A DNA stretch of 64,000 nt from Gammaproteobacteria bacterium (GTDB lineage Bacteria > Pseudomonadota > Gammaproteobacteria > Pseudomonadales > Azotimanducaceae), in the NCBI GenBank assembly GCA_002690865.1, contig NZGG01000005.1:1-64000 (forward strand), written 5' to 3'. Positions 35,284 through 43,792 of this stretch are shown in pieces. The notes under the pieces are model-generated. The model was not told the origin of the DNA, ran no database searches, and was given only the letters and a program-made list of their open reading frames with translations. Both the position numbers and the translations under genes were made by a program. Positions within the stretch are counted from its first letter, which is position 1; every line of letters starts with the position of its first letter.

Positions 35284-36207
35284 TGATTCTAACGGGATTC
35301 CTTCCTCCGAAGCGACCCTTTCCAAGGCCTCCTCGAAAGAGGCTCGTGCCAAACCTGTTATATTGCCAAGATAAACATGTAGATCAGCATCTTTCGCTTG
35401 TTCAGTCTCGCATTGTTGACAATACCGTTCGAAAGCAATCAGGTCATACAACAGTGAAGCAATATGATTTGGGCATTCGCACTGGATCGACGGAAGTATA
35501 TTGCTCACACGTGCTATCACATCATCGGGCAGTCTCCGACTAGGCACTTTCGAAAGATTTTCCTGCGGCTCAGCAATAGTCTCTTTCACGTCACTCGCCC
35601 CCACGATACGAAGAAGCTCAGTCGCCTCGACAGGCGCGCGCAAACATTCCACACCCTTGTCCCTTAAGCCTTGGATATCACCTCTGCTTGCAAAACCATA
35701 AATAAGGACAAGTCTGCAGTCCCTCGAAAGGTCCGCTAATAGCTTAGCCACTTGCTGGCCAAGCGTTGGAACCTCGATAATAACCATGTCATAGCTATCG
35801 TTTAATGTGCTTTTCGATAACCACTCAGTAGCATCAGTTGAAATTAGCGATAGTTCCGCTGGAAAATTTGCTTTTGAAACTCTTAAGGTCGCTGCCACTA
35901 CATGGCCAATTGCTAAAACGCGCTTTGCAGCGCCAATGCTTTCCCCTTTATTACATTTAGAGAGGAGCGCTTCTAATTCACCGGTTGATAGGTCTGCCAA
36001 AAGTCGTACTTGGTGACCACGAGAGGTAAGCTCTCGAACGAGAATAAGTTTCTCAATATTGTCTTGCGTATAGAGCCTTCTCCCAGTTGATGTCCTCTCT
36101 GGAGTCACAAGGGCGTACCTGCTTTCCCACTTTCTGAGTGTGTGGCCCGCTATACCTGTCATTTGGGTTACGGCGGCTATAGGAAGGCCGTGATCTTTCA
36201 TATTCAT
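35275..36207 (-). CDS. MerR-family regulator, class II LitR/PplR-like
   Basis: The 310-residue protein has an N-terminal MerR winged helix: I-A-A-V-T-Q-M-T-G-I-A near 10, H-T-L-R-K-W-E-S-R-Y near 23-32 and G-R-R-L-Y near 42. A Rossmann-like middle domain follows (M-V-I-I-E-V-P-T-L, L-V-L-I-Y-G-F-A-S-R-G), then a C-terminal C-E-C-P-N-H-I-A near 245. The DxHxxG cobalamin-binding motif of CarH/LitR is absent, as in class II LitR (PplR) proteins that act without B12. It probably binds the TTAGACA sites found at its own promoter and at its 3' end, and controls the island. Confidence 0.85.
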   Translation of the reverse strand: MNMKDHGLPIAAVTQMTGIAGHTLRKWESRYALVTPERTSTGRRLYTQDNIEKLILVRELTSRGHQVRLLADLSTGELEALLSKCNKGESIGAAKRVLAIGHVVAATLRVSKANFPAELSLISTDATEWLSKSTLNDSYDMVIIEVPTLGQQVAKLLADLSRDCRLVLIYGFASRGDIQGLRDKGVECLRAPVEATELLRIVGASDVKETIAEPQENLSKVPSRRLPDDVIARVSNILPSIQCECPNHIASLLYDLIAFERYCQQCETEQAKDADLHVYLGNITGLARASFEEALERVASEEGIPLESIV

Positions 36208-36223
36208 ACTGGTTAGCTTTTAA

Positions 36224-36244
36224 TTAGACAGTAGTTAGACAGTA
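36224..36244 (-). promoter_or_regulatory. Tandem TTAGACAGTA repeats upstream of the MerR gene
   Basis: TTAGACAGTA occurs twice, at 36224-36233 and 36235-36244, spaced by 11 bases (one helical turn), 17-37 bases before the MerR start. The TTAGACA core is the same as in the palindrome at 35239-35283. This suggests autoregulation by the MerR protein and coordinated control of both promoters. The repeats are seen directly; the binding is inferred. Confidence 0.6.
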
Positions 36245-36339
36245 TGCCATAGGTTTACCCAAGTGGGTAGTAGCTAATTAAAACTACCTTACCCTGCCTA
36301 GCCTGAGCTTCATTAAACGCGTAACAAGACAGTACTGAT

Positions 36340-37362
36340 TTAGTTTAGCGGGAGGGATACGCGGCGCCCCTCGGTCATACTAATCTGAACTGCTTCCGTG
36401 AATTCCATATACCGTAGGCCATCAGAGAAATTTGTATGAGTTATCGCCCTCCCCAAGTTTATCGCCTCGACAAACTCTTCCTCTACACACCACCTTCCTT
36501 CTTTACCCTCTTCTACTTCTAATAACCGCCATTTATTAGTGTCTCTTGTTGCAATAAATGCATCATTGCCTTCATATTTTAACGAAGCCTTAGTTCCATA
36601 AAATGCCATGTTGTTATAGCCCAGATGAGCGACGTTACTTAAGTGATAAACAGCAGTCGCCCCCGACACATGCTCGGCTACAATACCCAGACTATCAGGG
36701 ACATCGACCCGAGCTAGTTGGCCAGTCTCATTGTCCATTCGTTCCTTTGTGAAAATATTTCCATACGCTATGACTGACTTTTCGTGACCAGCGTAACGCC
36801 TTACCGTTTCATTTTGTATGCCCATCGACATAATATTATTGCCCGATAAATCTCTTCTATTCCGCCAATGCAATGGCGAATTTGGATCATACTGTCCACC
36901 TAACGCCGTCACATGTATTTCTAGTAGCTCACCGAAAAACCCCTCTTCTAACATCTCTAATACCGTCGGTTCATGCTTAAGGTTTCTAGGCGCAGGAACC
37001 ACCATACTAATTTTATTAGTGGCTTTAGAAGCAACCAACATTTCTCTAGCCTCCGCTAGATTCATTGCCATACGAGCTTCAGTTAACACATGCTTCCCAG
37101 CCTTCAAACTAGATATGGTCAAATGCTTGTGCATATAGGGCCATGTACCTATGCATATCGCATCGATATCATCTGCGTTAATTATTTCATTTGGCTCCTT
37201 AGCAATACGCGGGATGCTAAAGGAATCTGCCACCTTTTTTGAGGAGGTTATCGAACGATTACATACGGCAACCACCTCCACGTCTTCAATAGCTTGAAAA
37301 CCAGGGATATGGCGGAGTTTTGTATTACCACCAGCACCAATAAGACCGATTCGGAGTGCCAT
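36340..37362 (-). CDS. Gfo/Idh/MocA-family oxidoreductase
   Basis: This 340-residue protein has the N-terminal NAD(P) fold G-L-I-G-A-G-G-N near 6-13, a typical E-A-R-M-A-M-N-L-A-E-A near 95 (the family's E-K-P position reads E-A-R here), and an M-S-M-G-I-Q-N-E region near 177 in the C-terminal substrate domain. Members oxidise or reduce sugars, inositols and related compounds. The loss of the usual lysine in the EKP motif is notable because it normally takes part in catalysis. It stands between the MerR island and the peroxidase cluster on the minus strand. Confidence 0.87.
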   Translation of the reverse strand: MALRIGLIGAGGNTKLRHIPGFQAIEDVEVVAVCNRSITSSKKVADSFSIPRIAKEPNEIINADDIDAICIGTWPYMHKHLTISSLKAGKHVLTEARMAMNLAEAREMLVASKATNKISMVVPAPRNLKHEPTVLEMLEEGFFGELLEIHVTALGGQYDPNSPLHWRNRRDLSGNNIMSMGIQNETVRRYAGHEKSVIAYGNIFTKERMDNETGQLARVDVPDSLGIVAEHVSGATAVYHLSNVAHLGYNNMAFYGTKASLKYEGNDAFIATRDTNKWRLLEVEEGKEGRWCVEEEFVEAINLGRAITHTNFSDGLRYMEFTEAVQISMTEGRRVSLPLN

Positions 37363-37465
37363 CTGAATATTGCCTCAAATTAAAACATTTGATTTTCAAG
37401 ACTAACAATTAGCACAATGGTGATGCAATACTGTGGTGATCATTAGAAGCATCTGGAAAATATTT

Positions 37466-38707
37466 TTACGGAGTAATTAACCATCTTGGCTCGATAGGCA
37501 TAGAACTATCTAAGGTCAGCAAAAATTTCTTGAGTTGTTGCAGCTCGTGACGGCTCAAATTGAGCGGCTTAGCTTCGTTATGCCCAATCATTGCTGAAGG
37601 AGCTTCATTGTAGTGATGGATAACATCATTTAATGTAGCGAGCTGCCCCTTGTGCATGAATGGGGGCTTTAAAGTTCGAAGAGAAGGCGTTTTCATTGCT
37701 CCAATAAGCTCCGATCCAGCACGCACAAAACTCAGCTCGGAACAATTATTCGGAGAATCAGAAAATTCAGAGAAGCAATTAAATGGATCAGACAATAGCT
37801 CCCTCACTCCTTGGACTCTGCCTTTATCCGGGATCTCACCCTCTGCATTCGCAATACCGGTATTATGGAACTCATTATTAGTCAGTAGTGGGCCATTATG
37901 ACAATCAATACATTGAGCTCGTCCAATGAACAAGCGTAAACCCTCGACTTCGTCGTAACTGAAATCGACATTTTCATCTCCAGTGAGCTGTGCTTCAACA
38001 TAGTTATCAAATCTTGTCGCTCCGGGCAAAAGAAGCCGCTCATACGCTGCTATCGATTTCCCAATATTTGCAAACACACGATTGATAATATTCCTATCTT
38101 GAACGGTCATATTTTGCCAAGCGCTATTCCATTCTGGGTCATCCACTGGGGCTGCGTGAATGGGGAAACGATCACTATCTGAAAGGTCAGGCGCAAAGCC
38201 GAACAGCATGTCATATTGATCTTTATAATTTTCAATCACATACCTCGCATAATAGGTTCTATTACCACCATGCTCTAAGGGCCTTTCAAGAGGAGCAAGA
38301 GCCTGCGACCATTGAGAATCCTTCCTCCCATCCCAATAGTGCCAGGGACTATAAGCTCCTCCAACAATACTGGGGGTCCGCCTCTGTGCCTCACCAATTG
38401 CAAAGCCTTTGGGAAGAAGGTCGCGAAAGTGTTGCGTTGGCATGTGACACGATGCGCAAGCAATAGTACCCGTATTACTCAACTTTTTATCAAAAAAAAG
38501 TTCGCGCCCAAGCCTAGCTGCCTGGGGGTTATCAGAGACTAAGTTGGTTGGGTCTGGAGGAGGAGGCTTAAGATCGATTATTGAAAGAGACTTTATTTGT
38601 TTCAGCTCTTCATCACTCCAGACAGGAGGGTGCCCAAGATTTTTGAAGAAAAACCAAATAAACAGGAGCGCAGGTAGTAAAACTAACCAAAATCGCGAAT
38701 TTATCAC
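37466..38707 (-). CDS. Dihaem cytochrome c peroxidase/MauG-family protein
   Basis: The 413-residue protein has one N-terminal membrane helix (F-W-L-V-L-L-P-A-L-L) that anchors or exports it, then two haem c motifs: C-A-S-C-H near 79 and C-I-D-C-H near 267, with the family's G-R-E-L-F-F-D-K-K-L-S near 66 and T-P-S-L-R-T-L near 342. Such enzymes reduce H2O2 or oxidise protein side chains in the periplasm. The gene's start overlaps the stop of the YtkA-like gene, and a third membrane protein precedes that one, giving a compact three-gene operon. Confidence 0.92.
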   Translation of the reverse strand: MINSRFWLVLLPALLFIWFFFKNLGHPPVWSDEELKQIKSLSIIDLKPPPPDPTNLVSDNPQAARLGRELFFDKKLSNTGTIACASCHMPTQHFRDLLPKGFAIGEAQRRTPSIVGGAYSPWHYWDGRKDSQWSQALAPLERPLEHGGNRTYYARYVIENYKDQYDMLFGFAPDLSDSDRFPIHAAPVDDPEWNSAWQNMTVQDRNIINRVFANIGKSIAAYERLLLPGATRFDNYVEAQLTGDENVDFSYDEVEGLRLFIGRAQCIDCHNGPLLTNNEFHNTGIANAEGEIPDKGRVQGVRELLSDPFNCFSEFSDSPNNCSELSFVRAGSELIGAMKTPSLRTLKPPFMHKGQLATLNDVIHHYNEAPSAMIGHNEAKPLNLSRHELQQLKKFLLTLDSSMPIEPRWLITP

Positions 38708-39069
38708 TACAACTCCAAGGGAAACATTACTACATGTTCATCGCCTTCTATTTTTACTGTAATCTTCATTTCCCAGAAACCAGACATATGAAAACGTATA
38801 CCCTGTAACAGGTATCTGCCATTACCAAGATTTTTTGTCACTTTCGGAACAGTGGGTAACCCGTGGTTATGTTCGGGCATCCCCCCCTCGACAACTATAT
38901 CGGCATGCGTTATTGGATTTCCATCAATAGATTGAATTGTAAGTACCCATTCATGCATTACGTTGATAGCAATAGGTTCGATACTACTAGAATAGGTCAC
39001 GCTTAGGGCTTTTGTGGCTAAAGCCTCCTGCGATAAGATTAGTAAAATTAATAAATAGGCTCTATGCAT
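38707..39069 (-). CDS. YtkA/FixH-like periplasmic protein
   Basis: This 120-residue protein has a signal peptide (M-H-R-A-Y-L-L-I-L-L-I-L to A-L-A) and a single immunoglobulin-like YtkA domain: G-G-M-P-E-H-N-H-G-L-P near 63-73, Y-L-L-Q-G-I-R-F-H-M-S-G-F-W near 88-101. Methionine and histidine residues suit copper binding; YtkA and FixH relatives occur with haem-copper and dihaem redox proteins. It overlaps the upstream membrane-protein gene by eight bases and the MauG-type gene by one. Confidence 0.88.
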   Translation of the reverse strand: MHRAYLLILLILSQEALATKALSVTYSSSIEPIAINVMHEWVLTIQSIDGNPITHADIVVEGGMPEHNHGLPTVPKVTKNLGNGRYLLQGIRFHMSGFWEMKITVKIEGDEHVVMFPLEL

Positions 39070-39670
39070 CTAAGTAAAGTCTCCGATGACGATAACGCTT
39101 TTCATACCAAACCAGAGACAGTAAAAAGATAATCGCTATAGCAAAGAAAGGCCAATAACCAATTCCAGTGAATCCAACCTCAAACGGGAATACCGCCGTG
39201 TACGTATCATCACCTCGATATGCCTTTACGATACCCACGTACCAGTTAGCTTCATCAAATTGATGCACGATCGATAACACATCTCGCTCTACGACAGCCG
39301 ACTTATAAAAAACAGTAGCAGCCTCTATATCCTCGATAGCCAAAATGTGCTCCTCCCGCACAAAGGACTTTAAACCAGTGACATCTCGAATGATTCGAAA
39401 GTCAATCAACATAGTTGACAGAAGCTCATGTTCATACTCCATGACGAACAAACTTTCCGCTGCAGCAGGCAGGTCCTCACAGAACTCCTGCCGCTTGTGT
39501 GTCCTCGGTAAATAGATTTTGAAATGTGCCTTTAAAAAACCAACTTCAAGTTGACAGATATCGTTATCATCTACCACGTTCCCGTGGGCAACCGAACCTT
39601 GCGCAAAGACAGAGAGCCAGATAATTAGATAATATCTTTCCAAAAGGGTGCTATTCCCCAAAACTATCAA
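39062..39670 (-). CDS. Membrane-anchored periplasmic protein of the MauG operon, unrecognised
   Basis: The 202-residue product has an N-terminal signal (Y-Y-L-I-I-W-L-S-V-F to V-A-H-G), a periplasmic domain with two cysteines (D-I-C-Q-L near 38 and E-F-C-E-D near 63) and a C-terminal helix (Y-W-P-F-F-A-I-A-I-I-F-L-L) followed by a basic tail. That is a type I-like topology. Starts are TTG codons; 39643 is an alternative. No family is recognised. Coupling with YtkA-like and MauG-type genes suggests a periplasmic redox role, perhaps electron delivery or copper loading. Confidence 0.78.
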   Translation of the reverse strand: MIVLGNSTLLERYYLIIWLSVFAQGSVAHGNVVDDNDICQLEVGFLKAHFKIYLPRTHKRQEFCEDLPAAAESLFVMEYEHELLSTMLIDFRIIRDVTGLKSFVREEHILAIEDIEAATVFYKSAVVERDVLSIVHQFDEANWYVGIVKAYRGDDTYTAVFPFEVGFTGIGYWPFFAIAIIFLLSLVWYEKRYRHRRLYLDA

Positions 39671-39771
39671 CTCAACCCACTATTACGTTGACTAAATCTC
39701 ATCAGACCACATTAGGATTTATTCATTCAAGCACTGCCACCCTTCAGGGTCGAGCCCGAAGCATACAATGG

Positions 39772-40437
39772 CTATAATTCTATACCGCAGAGCAGAATAA
39801 AAATCTGCTTCTGCTCTTCTGTCATTTTTCCAAAGATAGGCACCCGAAGTTCAGTAACAGGGATATCAGAATATTCTGGCGAATTTGTCTGAAGCGCTGC
39901 AGCAATATTATGAAGACCGTTACCTTCCTCTGAGCCTTCCCCCAAAGCCTTTCCGACCTCTGCAGGCCATGGGCCGACAGGATCTAACATGATGCTCGAT
40001 TTCCCTTCTTTATTTATATCCAGAGACATTGGATTTTCACGTCCGACATACTCCTCAACCGCAGCAAAAAGAATCTCTTCCTCGGCTGATCGTTGCTTCC
40101 CTCCTTCTCGTCCATAAAATGCCCCAGACTGATTACAGATGGAAGCCCATGGCACTTTGGCATGAAAGCCAGGAATAGCCCTCGCCTCCTCGAGAATTCC
40201 ATCACCCCCGGAAATTTTGCCATTCTTAACCATGAGATAATAACCTGCATGCTTGCGACCTCCTTCCATCAGTCTAGATGGTGGGTAAGTATAGTCTTCA
40301 GAGAAGGCCCAGGTGATAGAAGAAGGTAATTTAGCTGCTTCCAGCATCCTTATCGCGGCTTCTACGCAGGCTTCACCCCAAGCTTTGGAACCAAATTCTC
40401 CAACGGGTTTCAGCGTAGTCATATCTATAACAGGCAT
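39772..40437 (-). CDS. Hypothetical protein, 221 residues
   Basis: The start at ATG 40437 is set by GGAGAG five bases upstream; an ATG 57 bases earlier has no such site. The protein begins M-P-V-I-D-M-T-T-L-K-P-V and contains W-G-E-A-C-V-E-A-A-I-R near 20, G-G-R-K-H-A-G-Y-Y-L near 60 and G-G-D-G-I-L-E-E near 76. It is soluble, with few cysteines and no signal peptide. No family is recognised. It appears monocistronic, with the lysine-rich coiled-coil gene divergent upstream. Confidence 0.7.
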   Translation of the reverse strand: MPVIDMTTLKPVGEFGSKAWGEACVEAAIRMLEAAKLPSSITWAFSEDYTYPPSRLMEGGRKHAGYYLMVKNGKISGGDGILEEARAIPGFHAKVPWASICNQSGAFYGREGGKQRSAEEEILFAAVEEYVGRENPMSLDINKEGKSSIMLDPVGPWPAEVGKALGEGSEEGNGLHNIAAALQTNSPEYSDIPVTELRVPIFGKMTEEQKQIFILLCGIEL

Positions 40438-40643
40438 TACAACTCTCCATGATTCATTTTTCCGAACTAAGATTTTGCAGTAAGCTTCCATCAAGAGCCA
40501 GCAAAATAAATTCCAACTGATGAAGCGAGGCTACCCACTACCATAAAATGTGTTTTAACTAACCCCCTTTCCTGAAGAGCAATTGGACCCTCAACGAGGG
40601 TTTGTTTAAGCTATGGTTTCTGTGACGGAATTAGGAGAACAAT

Positions 40644-41126
40644 GTGCCAAAAAGGTCGGCAAAGGACTTACTAGTTGAGTTGGAAGAGCAATTTCTAAAT
40701 ATTCAAAAGAAAATATCTAACTCAAAAGAAAAGTATTTGGAAAGCCACCAGAAAGAATACGAGTACACACGCTCAGCATATCGTCAGAAAAAGAAAAAAC
40801 TAGAAGCAGCGACTAAAAAAATGAGAGAAAAAGCAGAAACCGCTAGAAAGAGTGGTTCTAATCGCGCAAAAAACGAACTTAAAAAAGCAAAGGCCGCAAC
40901 AGTATTGCTTGGGAACGCGATATTAGAAGCTGCTGAAATAATGAAAACAGCACAAGATAAGCTTAATACGGCCAAACCCTTTCAAAAAAAACTTGCTGCC
41001 CGAGCAAAAGCGCTTTCAGACTTTGAAAAAAACTGGGAAAAAAAACAGCGGGCAGCTGAAAAAGCCAAATTAGACCGAATCAAGAAACGTAAAACGGCGC
41101 TAAAACAAAAGAAATCAGAAAATTGA
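40644..41126 (+). CDS. Lysine-rich coiled-coil protein (AlgP-like character)
   Basis: This 160-residue protein starts at GTG 40644, with TAGGAGAAC upstream; an overlapping ATG at 40642 is in a closed frame. It is almost entirely helical, with lysine, alanine and glutamate heptads from residue 10 to 150 and a lysine-rich tail (K-T-A-L-K-Q-K-K-S). No cysteine, tryptophan-rich core or signal peptide is present. The character recalls AlgP-like or histone-H1-like nucleoid proteins of gammaproteobacteria, but the sequence pattern is low in complexity and the match is only compositional. DNA or RNA binding is a guess. Confidence 0.75.
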   Translation: MPKRSAKDLLVELEEQFLNIQKKISNSKEKYLESHQKEYEYTRSAYRQKKKKLEAATKKMREKAETARKSGSNRAKNELKKAKAATVLLGNAILEAAEIMKTAQDKLNTAKPFQKKLAARAKALSDFEKNWEKKQRAAEKAKLDRIKKRKTALKQKKSEN

Positions 41127-41248
41127 GCAATACCCTTTGCGAACTCAGTCAACATATTTTATAGCTCGTTTCACGATAAAAAATGCTACATAGACCCAAT
41201 CAAAATGATATCCAATATCATGTATATGATTAAAGTTGATACTTTAGC

Positions 41249-42316
41249 TTGGCATCCCCCCCTACCAATATAGATGAGGTTAAAGGTCCATGGCTAGAAG
41301 ATGTACTTGGTATTTCTAGCCTTGAAGAATTTTCTATAACCTCGCCCTGTGTTTCAATCGGCTATGGCAGTGAGATTGGTTTCCTAAAGATTGTTTGCCC
41401 TGAGCCTAGTGTCCCAGCCAATCTAATTGTCAAAGTACCACCAAAGGATCAGCAAAGAAGAAAGGCTGTTTTGAGTTTCGGAGCCTTTCAAAAAGAAATA
41501 ATGTTTTACCGTTCTATCGCTCCGAAATTACCCATACGCACACCAAAGATCTATACGACTGAATTGGATAGAAATACCGGGGCCGGCATCCTCCTACTGG
41601 AGGATTGCTCAAGGATGAAAAGCTTTCGCTTCAATCAAAAACCACCCCTGGCGAATGAACTCGAGGAGATAGTAAGGGCACTCGCGAGACTGCATGCTTT
41701 TTGGTGGAATGACACCGAGTCACTGGCCAGACAATTACCAAATGCTACTTCAGCAGACAATAAGGCTCGGACATACACTATGGAAATTGGTTGGCGCAAT
41801 TGGCTTAAGTCATCACTCCCAATTCATTTACCTGATTCCGTCGTCAAGTTAGCTCATAGATTATCAAACGCCCCCAATCAGTTACAAAGTCATACGTTGG
41901 GAAAGAAGGAAGGGACATTAACTCATATGGATTTTCATCTACAAAATATTTTTTATGACTTCGAGAATAAAAATGATCCAGTTGTTGTAATAGATTGGGA
42001 TAGCTTTGGAATCGGTTGTGGGCCTCATGACATAGCATATATGACCTCTCTACTGCCAATCTGTTACCGGAGAACTCATGAAGAAAATATACTTAATGAG
42101 TATCATAAGGAACTAGTTAGTCTTGGAGTCAAAGATTATGACACTAATGAAATGTACAGCGATTATCAGTTCGGTTCACTGATAGCAACATCTCTTCAGC
42201 CTGTCTTAATGCAACTATCAAGAGACAACCGAGAAGACCAGAACTTACTTCAAGAACTTATGATGAGACAATCCCAATTGGTATTCGATCATCACTCGGA
42301 AGACCTCATTAATTAA
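41249..42316 (+). CDS. Aminoglycoside-phosphotransferase-like small-molecule kinase (EcKL/DUF1679-like)
   Basis: The 355-residue protein has the kinase-like fold: an N-lobe with L-I-V-K-V-P near 59 (candidate ATP lysine), L-L-L-E-D-C near 114, the catalytic loop T-H-M-D-F-H-L-Q-N near 226 and V-V-I-D-W-D-S-F-G-I-G near 247 for metal binding. It resembles the ecdysteroid-kinase-like/APH group that phosphorylates hydroxyl groups on small molecules. The TTG start lacks a clear ribosome binding site. It stands alone; no resistance or steroid genes lie beside it. Confidence 0.85.
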   Translation: MASPPTNIDEVKGPWLEDVLGISSLEEFSITSPCVSIGYGSEIGFLKIVCPEPSVPANLIVKVPPKDQQRRKAVLSFGAFQKEIMFYRSIAPKLPIRTPKIYTTELDRNTGAGILLLEDCSRMKSFRFNQKPPLANELEEIVRALARLHAFWWNDTESLARQLPNATSADNKARTYTMEIGWRNWLKSSLPIHLPDSVVKLAHRLSNAPNQLQSHTLGKKEGTLTHMDFHLQNIFYDFENKNDPVVVIDWDSFGIGCGPHDIAYMTSLLPICYRRTHEENILNEYHKELVSLGVKDYDTNEMYSDYQFGSLIATSLQPVLMQLSRDNREDQNLLQELMMRQSQLVFDHHSEDLIN

Positions 42317-42761
42317 GAAAGAAATTCAGAAAACGTAAACGATCTCCACATTAATTCTAATCTATTTTATATGGCAGTTTTAAACTGTAGCGAACTTTAA
42401 TCCCCGAGAATTAATTAAGTTTGAGGCGGGACAAAGTCGAATGCTACTGCATTAGACCAATTAGGATATGCTCGGGGCGAGCGCTCTAACTGGACAGAAA
42501 ATCATTAGTTGACTAGAAAGGGATAATGGCGTGCCTATCGATTATTCAGAAGCGCACGAATACCCTTCACAATGAACCATGCAAGAAACTAGCGTTCCGA
42601 TTGAGGATTTATCCTCGGAATTATGATCTCTCGTACAGAGGCGAACACCAACCTGACGAAAGAACTAAACATTACAAAAAGATCGAAATCAATAACTAGC
42701 AAAAACGTAACTCTTTCATTCTTGTCACTGGTTAATTTAAGCTTTGAGCGACCCGTAATAG
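42317..42761. other. Long intergenic region between the kinase genes, with a weak 57-codon frame
   Basis: About 445 bases separate the APH-like gene from the open frame that leads into the P-loop kinase. A frame from ATG 42526 to TAG 42699 (AAAGGG upstream) could encode a 57-residue basic protein, but there is no domain and confidence is low. GAGGAT-TT-ATCCTC flanked by TTCC/GGAA near 42597-42621 can form a hairpin. No tRNA or recognisable RNA family was seen. Confidence 0.3.
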
Positions 42762-42857
42762 AGAACTATCGTTATCAAAAAAGTCATTAGCTCCGAGAGT
42801 GTTAAAAAAATTAGGGAAACCTTACTAACCAAACTGAAAAAATCAAAAAGACCTACT

Positions 42858-43376
42858 GTGTATGTCATGGCAGGGATCCCAGGCTCCGGCAAAAGTACGT
42901 TTGTGGCAAAGGCTCAGTCAGCAGGCTTATTCCCGCGCGTCGCGTTTGTGCTAAACCCCGATATAGTGATGGTGAAATTACCGGAATACCAGGATCTGGT
43001 TAGGCAAAAAGGTCCCGAGAAGGCATTTACAATACTTGAGCTACCAGTGCGAAATCTAGCCTATGACCTCTGCACTGAGGCCATAAAGATAAAATCGGAC
43101 ATCATCAAGGATATGGGAAGTGCACGTCAGGAAAACTACGATATGCTTAAAGAAGTAAAAGAATCAGGCTATATCCTGAAGATGTACGTTATTTTAGTAG
43201 AAACGCGCGAAGCTATGCGGAGATGCGCATTACGTAAAGGTCGATATACGCCACCGCGACTAATTTCGGAACGAAATCTATCATTGAAAGGTCTTATACC
43301 AAAATATACAGAATTAGTGGATGAGCTCCACTATCTGGATAACAATGATTCGACCCGCCCTTTTGGTAAATTGTAA
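42858..43376 (+). CDS. P-loop kinase, zeta-toxin/AAA-like
   Basis: From GTG 42858 the protein is 172 residues, with the Walker A motif M-A-G-I-P-G-S-G-K-S-T-F at 4-15, V-L-N-P-D near 32, and a lid-like basic region R-R-C-A-L-R-K-G-R-Y near 121-130. It resembles zeta-type or polynucleotide-kinase-like P-loop kinases of unknown substrate. The frame stays open to 42762 with no ATG, GTG or TTG; those 32 codons encode a plausible helix (V-K-K-I-R-E-T-L-L-T-K-L-K-K), so the true N-terminus may lie upstream at a rare start. No antitoxin-like partner is visible. Confidence 0.75.
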   Translation: MYVMAGIPGSGKSTFVAKAQSAGLFPRVAFVLNPDIVMVKLPEYQDLVRQKGPEKAFTILELPVRNLAYDLCTEAIKIKSDIIKDMGSARQENYDMLKEVKESGYILKMYVILVETREAMRRCALRKGRYTPPRLISERNLSLKGLIPKYTELVDELHYLDNNDSTRPFGKL

Positions 43377-43713
43377 GCAAACCTTCGAGCAGAGGCGCAA
43401 TAATTCTGTGATTTGTGGACTCTAGCCGTTGTCAATTCTCGAATTGTTAATCCAGGAGTAAGAAACCCTCACTGTGAGGAATAATATTCCAATAATAATG
43501 GGGGCCTTCTGCACAAGACCGCCTTCAGGGATCTGACCCAAAGGGCAGGTCTTCCGCTGCGTAACTCAAAAAAAGGATAGTTAAGGTACGAATAGCAAAG
43601 AAAGTGTTCTTTAATTCACTGCAGAGAATTCGAAGGCCTTTACCTTAAATGAGATCGAGTTCAAAAAGAATTTTTTTACTGCCCGCTTTAGACTGAGCTG
43701 AATGGACAAGTTA
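43377..43713. other. Non-coding region with structured potential
   Basis: This 337-base region has no supported gene. CCTCAC-TGTGAGG near 43466-43479 is self-complementary. Around 43520-43558, AAGACC and GGTCTT can close a stem enclosing CTGACCC-AAA-GGGCAG. A GAATTTTTTT run follows at 43670-43678. A small RNA or long untranslated leader is possible, but nothing identifies a family. Confidence 0.35.
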
Positions 43714-43787
43714 ACGAGAAGAAAAAAGCTACCATACTAAGGAGAGGACGATCGATTCTAATTAATATGGTAGCTTCAAATTCTCGT
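43714..43787. repeat. Two-tier inverted repeat just 3' of azurin
   Basis: ACGAGAA (43714-43720) pairs with TTCTCGT (43781-43787), and inside it AAGCTACCATA (43726-43736) pairs perfectly with TATGGTAGCTT (43766-43776), leaving a 29-base apical region. The structure lies six bases beyond the azurin stop on the minus strand. No U-run follows on that strand, so it is not a standard terminator; on the + strand TTTT occurs later. It could be an mRNA 3' stabilising element or a bidirectional transcription barrier. Confidence 0.5.
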
Positions 43788-43792
43788 CCCTA

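Noticed and set aside
42526-42699. 57-codon frame in the gap before the P-loop kinase
   Set aside because: Ribosome binding site modest, no family and basic low-complexity content; noted under the intergenic entry only.
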